A stretch of DNA of 9,142 bases from Bdellovibrionales bacterium. GTDB taxonomy: Bacteria > Bdellovibrionota > Bdellovibrionia > Bdellovibrionales > UBA1609. The position numbers were made by a program, and so were the translations under genes. The notes beneath the pieces are model-generated. The model was not told the origin of the DNA. It saw only the letters and a program-made list of their open reading frames with translations, and did no database searches. Numbering within the stretch: the stretch's first letter is position 1; every line of letters begins with the position of its first letter. Location of the stretch: positions 1 through 9,142 of the forward strand of contig DAIDJH010000050.1 of assembly GCA_027451425.1 (NCBI GenBank), written 5' to 3'. Positions 7,702-9,142 of the stretch are shown piece after piece.

Positions 7702-8392
7702 TGATAAAGTGTGCGATTTTCTCAATCGCCTTCGGTGGGATTTCATGCCCGCCAGAAAACGTCATAAATTCGCCGTTTAAACCGGCATCGGTCAGCAACG
7801 AGTAAAGATTTTCAGCGAACTGAAAGCCCAGCAGCGGATCATTTTTGCCATGACACTGAAAAAACGGCACGCCGTGCGCGCGTGGAGCGAGTTCCCGCCA
7901 GCGCGACTCGCAAATCACAGTTCCCGACATAATCACAAGCCCCGCGGGTGGAGTTTTTGCCGTAAACGTGAGTTCCGTGGCAAGAGTTGCGCCTTGACTA
8001 AAACCTCCAACAATAACGGACGAATGTTGCATTCGCAGCTCTTCATACAAGGCAAGTGCTGACGTACGCGCCGAGCTCAGACCTTGCGGCTCTTGTTGGC
8101 TCAAATCCGCCGGCTCACCCATCCGCAACGATCTCTCAAGAAGTTGCGCATCAATCGGGTACCATGCACGACCGTGCATACCTGGTGCTGAAATAATTTT
8201 TAGCGGCGCATCCGGAAAGACCCAAGTGACGTCTTTTGACAGCGACATTAAATCCGCAAGCGGCAAAAGATCAGCCGCATCGGCCCCATAGCCATGGAAC
8301 AGCACAACAGCCGGCCCACGCACGGCGCCTTCAACGATCAAAGTCTTGAGTCCACCGATTGTCTTCGGTTTAGCCTGAAATTGTGACATCAT
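7682..8392 (-). CDS. Alpha/beta hydrolase, carboxylesterase/phospholipase family (YpfH-like)
   Basis: Likely hydrolyses carboxylic esters such as lysophospholipids or acyl thioesters in the cytosol. The substrate is not predictable. With the start chosen here the product has 236 residues. It carries the oxyanion-hole motif HGYGAD (33-38), the nucleophile elbow GFSQG with S132, a catalytic Asp in NDPLLG (D185) and the His in GGHEIP (H216). All three triad residues are thus visible and the size is right for the family. I chose the double ATG at 8392/8389 because the conserved domain begins soon after. An ATG at 8410 and a TTG at 8425 are in frame, but none has a clear ribosome site. The gene meets the reductase tail to tail with a 20-bp coding overlap and diverges from the membrane protein gene. 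Its region 8000-8076 is duplicated at the window end. Confidence 0.9.
   Translation of the reverse strand: MMSQFQAKPKTIGGLKTLIVEGAVRGPAVVLFHGYGADAADLLPLADLMSLSKDVTWVFPDAPLKIISAPGMHGRAWYPIDAQLLERSLRMGEPADLSQQEPQGLSSARTSALALYEELRMQHSSVIVGGFSQGATLATELTFTAKTPPAGLVIMSGTVICESRWRELAPRAHGVPFFQCHGKNDPLLGFQFAENLYSLLTDAGLNGEFMTFSGGHEIPPKAIEKIAHFITKTFRN
8000..8076 (+). repeat. 77-bp direct repeat, copy 1 (inside the hydrolase gene)
   Basis: This stretch is identical base for base to 9066-9142, in the same orientation at a distance of 1066 bp. It lies antisense within the hydrolase coding region, covering the residues before and at the nucleophile elbow. It fits the hydrolase reading frame naturally, so this copy is the genuine one. 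The base before it (T7999) differs from A9065, which fixes the left boundary of the match. Confidence 0.98.
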
Positions 8393-8424
8393 CGATGTTG
8401 TAACAAGCATAGCGGGAACAAACA

Positions 8425-9142
8425 ATGAGTTTCACGCCTTCGACGCTGGCGCAACGCGCGACCGAAATTAAGAATCAGGCGGCTGAATTTAAGAATCGCC
8501 ACAGTCGATTTTTTGCGCCGGCATTTTTTGTCGGCGGATTTTTGTTCGACGCCGTTATGCTCGACCGCATCGATAGTCTCAAAGCCATTCTTCAACAGGC
8601 CGTTTACCTGCTTATCATTCTGCAAATTTTAAAATTCAAAACTCTCGAGGAGTGTAAGGTCTGGCGCCCCTCAGGTCGCATTGAAAAATATTGGCATTAC
8701 AATTCCGAAGCTCTTAACTTTTTTCTCGGGACGCTTCTCAACATTTACACGCTCTTTTATTTTAAAAGCAGTTCGCTTGCGACGTCGGCAATTTTTATTT
8801 TGCTCACCTTCGGCCTTCTCGTTCTCAACGAAAGTCCGCATTTTCACAAAAGGAATTTGCAAATCAAATACGGCCTTTACTCCGTCGCTATTTTTTCTTT
8901 TCTTTTTATCATCGTCACCATGACATTTCAGTTCATTGGCTCTCTGCCATTTCTTATTTCAATCGCAATTGGCCTTTTGCTTTTTTACACACTCTACAGA
9001 AGTCTTGCCGCCAAAATAGTCGCCCCCGCCGAAACGCCAACGGCAACGGCAACGGCAACGCCAGAAAAACCTCCAACAATAACGGACGAATGTTGCATTC
9101 GCAGCTCTTCATACAAGGCAAGTGCTGACGTACGCGCCGAGC
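8425..9142 (+). CDS. Multi-pass inner-membrane protein of unknown function, open at window end
   Basis: The frame starts at an ATG and stays open for 239 codons to the window edge. A short N-terminal region with charged residues (1-27) is followed by about six hydrophobic segments near residues 29-46, 54-70, 95-113, 118-134, 150-170 and 172-192. A Thr/Ala/Pro-rich stretch (200-216) then looks like a linker to a further domain. The FFAPAFFVGGFLFD and LDRIDS sequences near the first helix remind me of the N-terminal membrane part of DUF2914-type proteins. That is a recollection, not a search result. Residues 215-239 are encoded by the copied 77-bp segment and probably do not belong to the real protein. 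A weak GCGGGA precedes the start. The gene diverges from the hydrolase with 32 bp between their start codons. No enzymatic motif was recognised. Confidence 0.8.
   Translation, partial: MSFTPSTLAQRATEIKNQAAEFKNRHSRFFAPAFFVGGFLFDAVMLDRIDSLKAILQQAVYLLIILQILKFKTLEECKVWRPSGRIEKYWHYNSEALNFFLGTLLNIYTLFYFKSSSLATSAIFILLTFGLLVLNESPHFHKRNLQIKYGLYSVAIFSFLFIIVTMTFQFIGSLPFLISIAIGLLLFYTLYRSLAAKIVAPAETPTATATATPEKPPTITDECCIRSSSYKASADVRAE
9038..9060 (+). repeat. CAACGG hexanucleotide tandem repeat (3.8 copies)
   Basis: Nearly four copies of CAACGG encode alternating Thr and Ala in the linker of the membrane protein. The tract ends five bases before the copied 77-bp segment. Short tandem tracts like this can vary in length by slippage and can also confuse short-read assembly. 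Confidence 0.9.
9066..9142 (+). repeat. 77-bp direct repeat, copy 2, flush with the window end
   Basis: A perfect copy of 8000-8076 that ends exactly at the last base given. Within the membrane protein frame it would encode KPPTITDECCIRSSSY and onward, translated in a frame unrelated to the hydrolase. The exact length of 77 equals a k-mer size commonly used by de Bruijn graph assemblers such as SPAdes, which leave overlaps of length k at contig ends. An assembly junction is the favoured reading. Confidence 0.98.

Noticed and set aside
8393..8425. N-terminal extension of the hydrolase from TTG at 8425 or ATG at 8410
   Set aside because: There is no ribosome site, the conserved domain begins after the double ATG, and the TTG would overlap the divergent gene's start.
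8389..8923. Short ORFs of 63-80 codons on both strands over the membrane protein gene
   Set aside because: They are in other frames of a continuous 239-codon frame with helical membrane segments. None has a recognisable feature.
8000..9142. The 77-bp repeat as a mobile element target duplication, att site or CRISPR-like repeat
   Set aside because: It has only two copies, shows no transposase or integrase, is far longer than a typical target duplication, and ends exactly at the sequence edge.
1..9142. tRNA, rRNA, CRISPR arrays, riboswitches
   Set aside because: No cloverleaf, rRNA core sequence, spaced repeat array or conserved leader was seen. The gene-free gaps are all shorter than 40 bases.

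Overview
The window looks like the end of a contig from a Gram-negative bacterium of moderate GC. Supporting signs are a diaminopimelate epimerase, a periplasmic dipeptide-binding protein with a Sec signal peptide, and tightly packed genes with 4-bp ATGA overlaps and mostly weak Shine-Dalgarno sites. The proteins are of proteobacterial or bdellovibrio-like type but divergent. A bdellovibrionotal or former 'deltaproteobacterial' origin is only a guess. Both ends cut through genes, and no stretch longer than 40 bases lacks a gene.

Left part (1-5675, minus strand). Five tightly overlapping genes read leftward: ung (uracil-DNA glycosylase), a DppA-type solute-binding protein, aroB (3-dehydroquinate synthase), aroA (EPSP synthase), and a multidomain gene. 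The last joins shikimate kinase, type I 3-dehydroquinate dehydratase and the start of shikimate dehydrogenase, and runs off the window. Read in transcription order, the activities are DHQS, EPSPS, SK, DHQase and SDH. This is exactly the domain order of the eukaryotic AROM pentafunctional polypeptide. Here it is divided into three open reading frames joined by two ATGA overlaps. Together they would carry 3-deoxy-D-arabino-heptulosonate 7-phosphate (DAHP) to EPSP, leaving only chorismate synthase outside.

Middle (5676-7701, plus strand). A 38-bp divergent intergenic region separates ung from dapF (diaminopimelate epimerase, lysine and peptidoglycan precursor). Twenty bp later comes a PaaE-like flavin/[2Fe-2S] oxidoreductase with an unusually long interdomain linker and no oxygenase subunits nearby.

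Right part (7682-9142). An alpha/beta hydrolase of the carboxylesterase/phospholipase family lies on the minus strand and overlaps the 3' end of the reductase tail to tail. Divergent from it is a six-helix membrane protein that is still open at the window end. The last 77 bases of the window are a perfect direct copy of 8000-8076, inside the hydrolase gene read antisense. An exact 77-bp match flush with the sequence end most likely marks a de Bruijn graph assembly junction. The C-terminal 25 residues of the membrane protein as given should therefore not be trusted.
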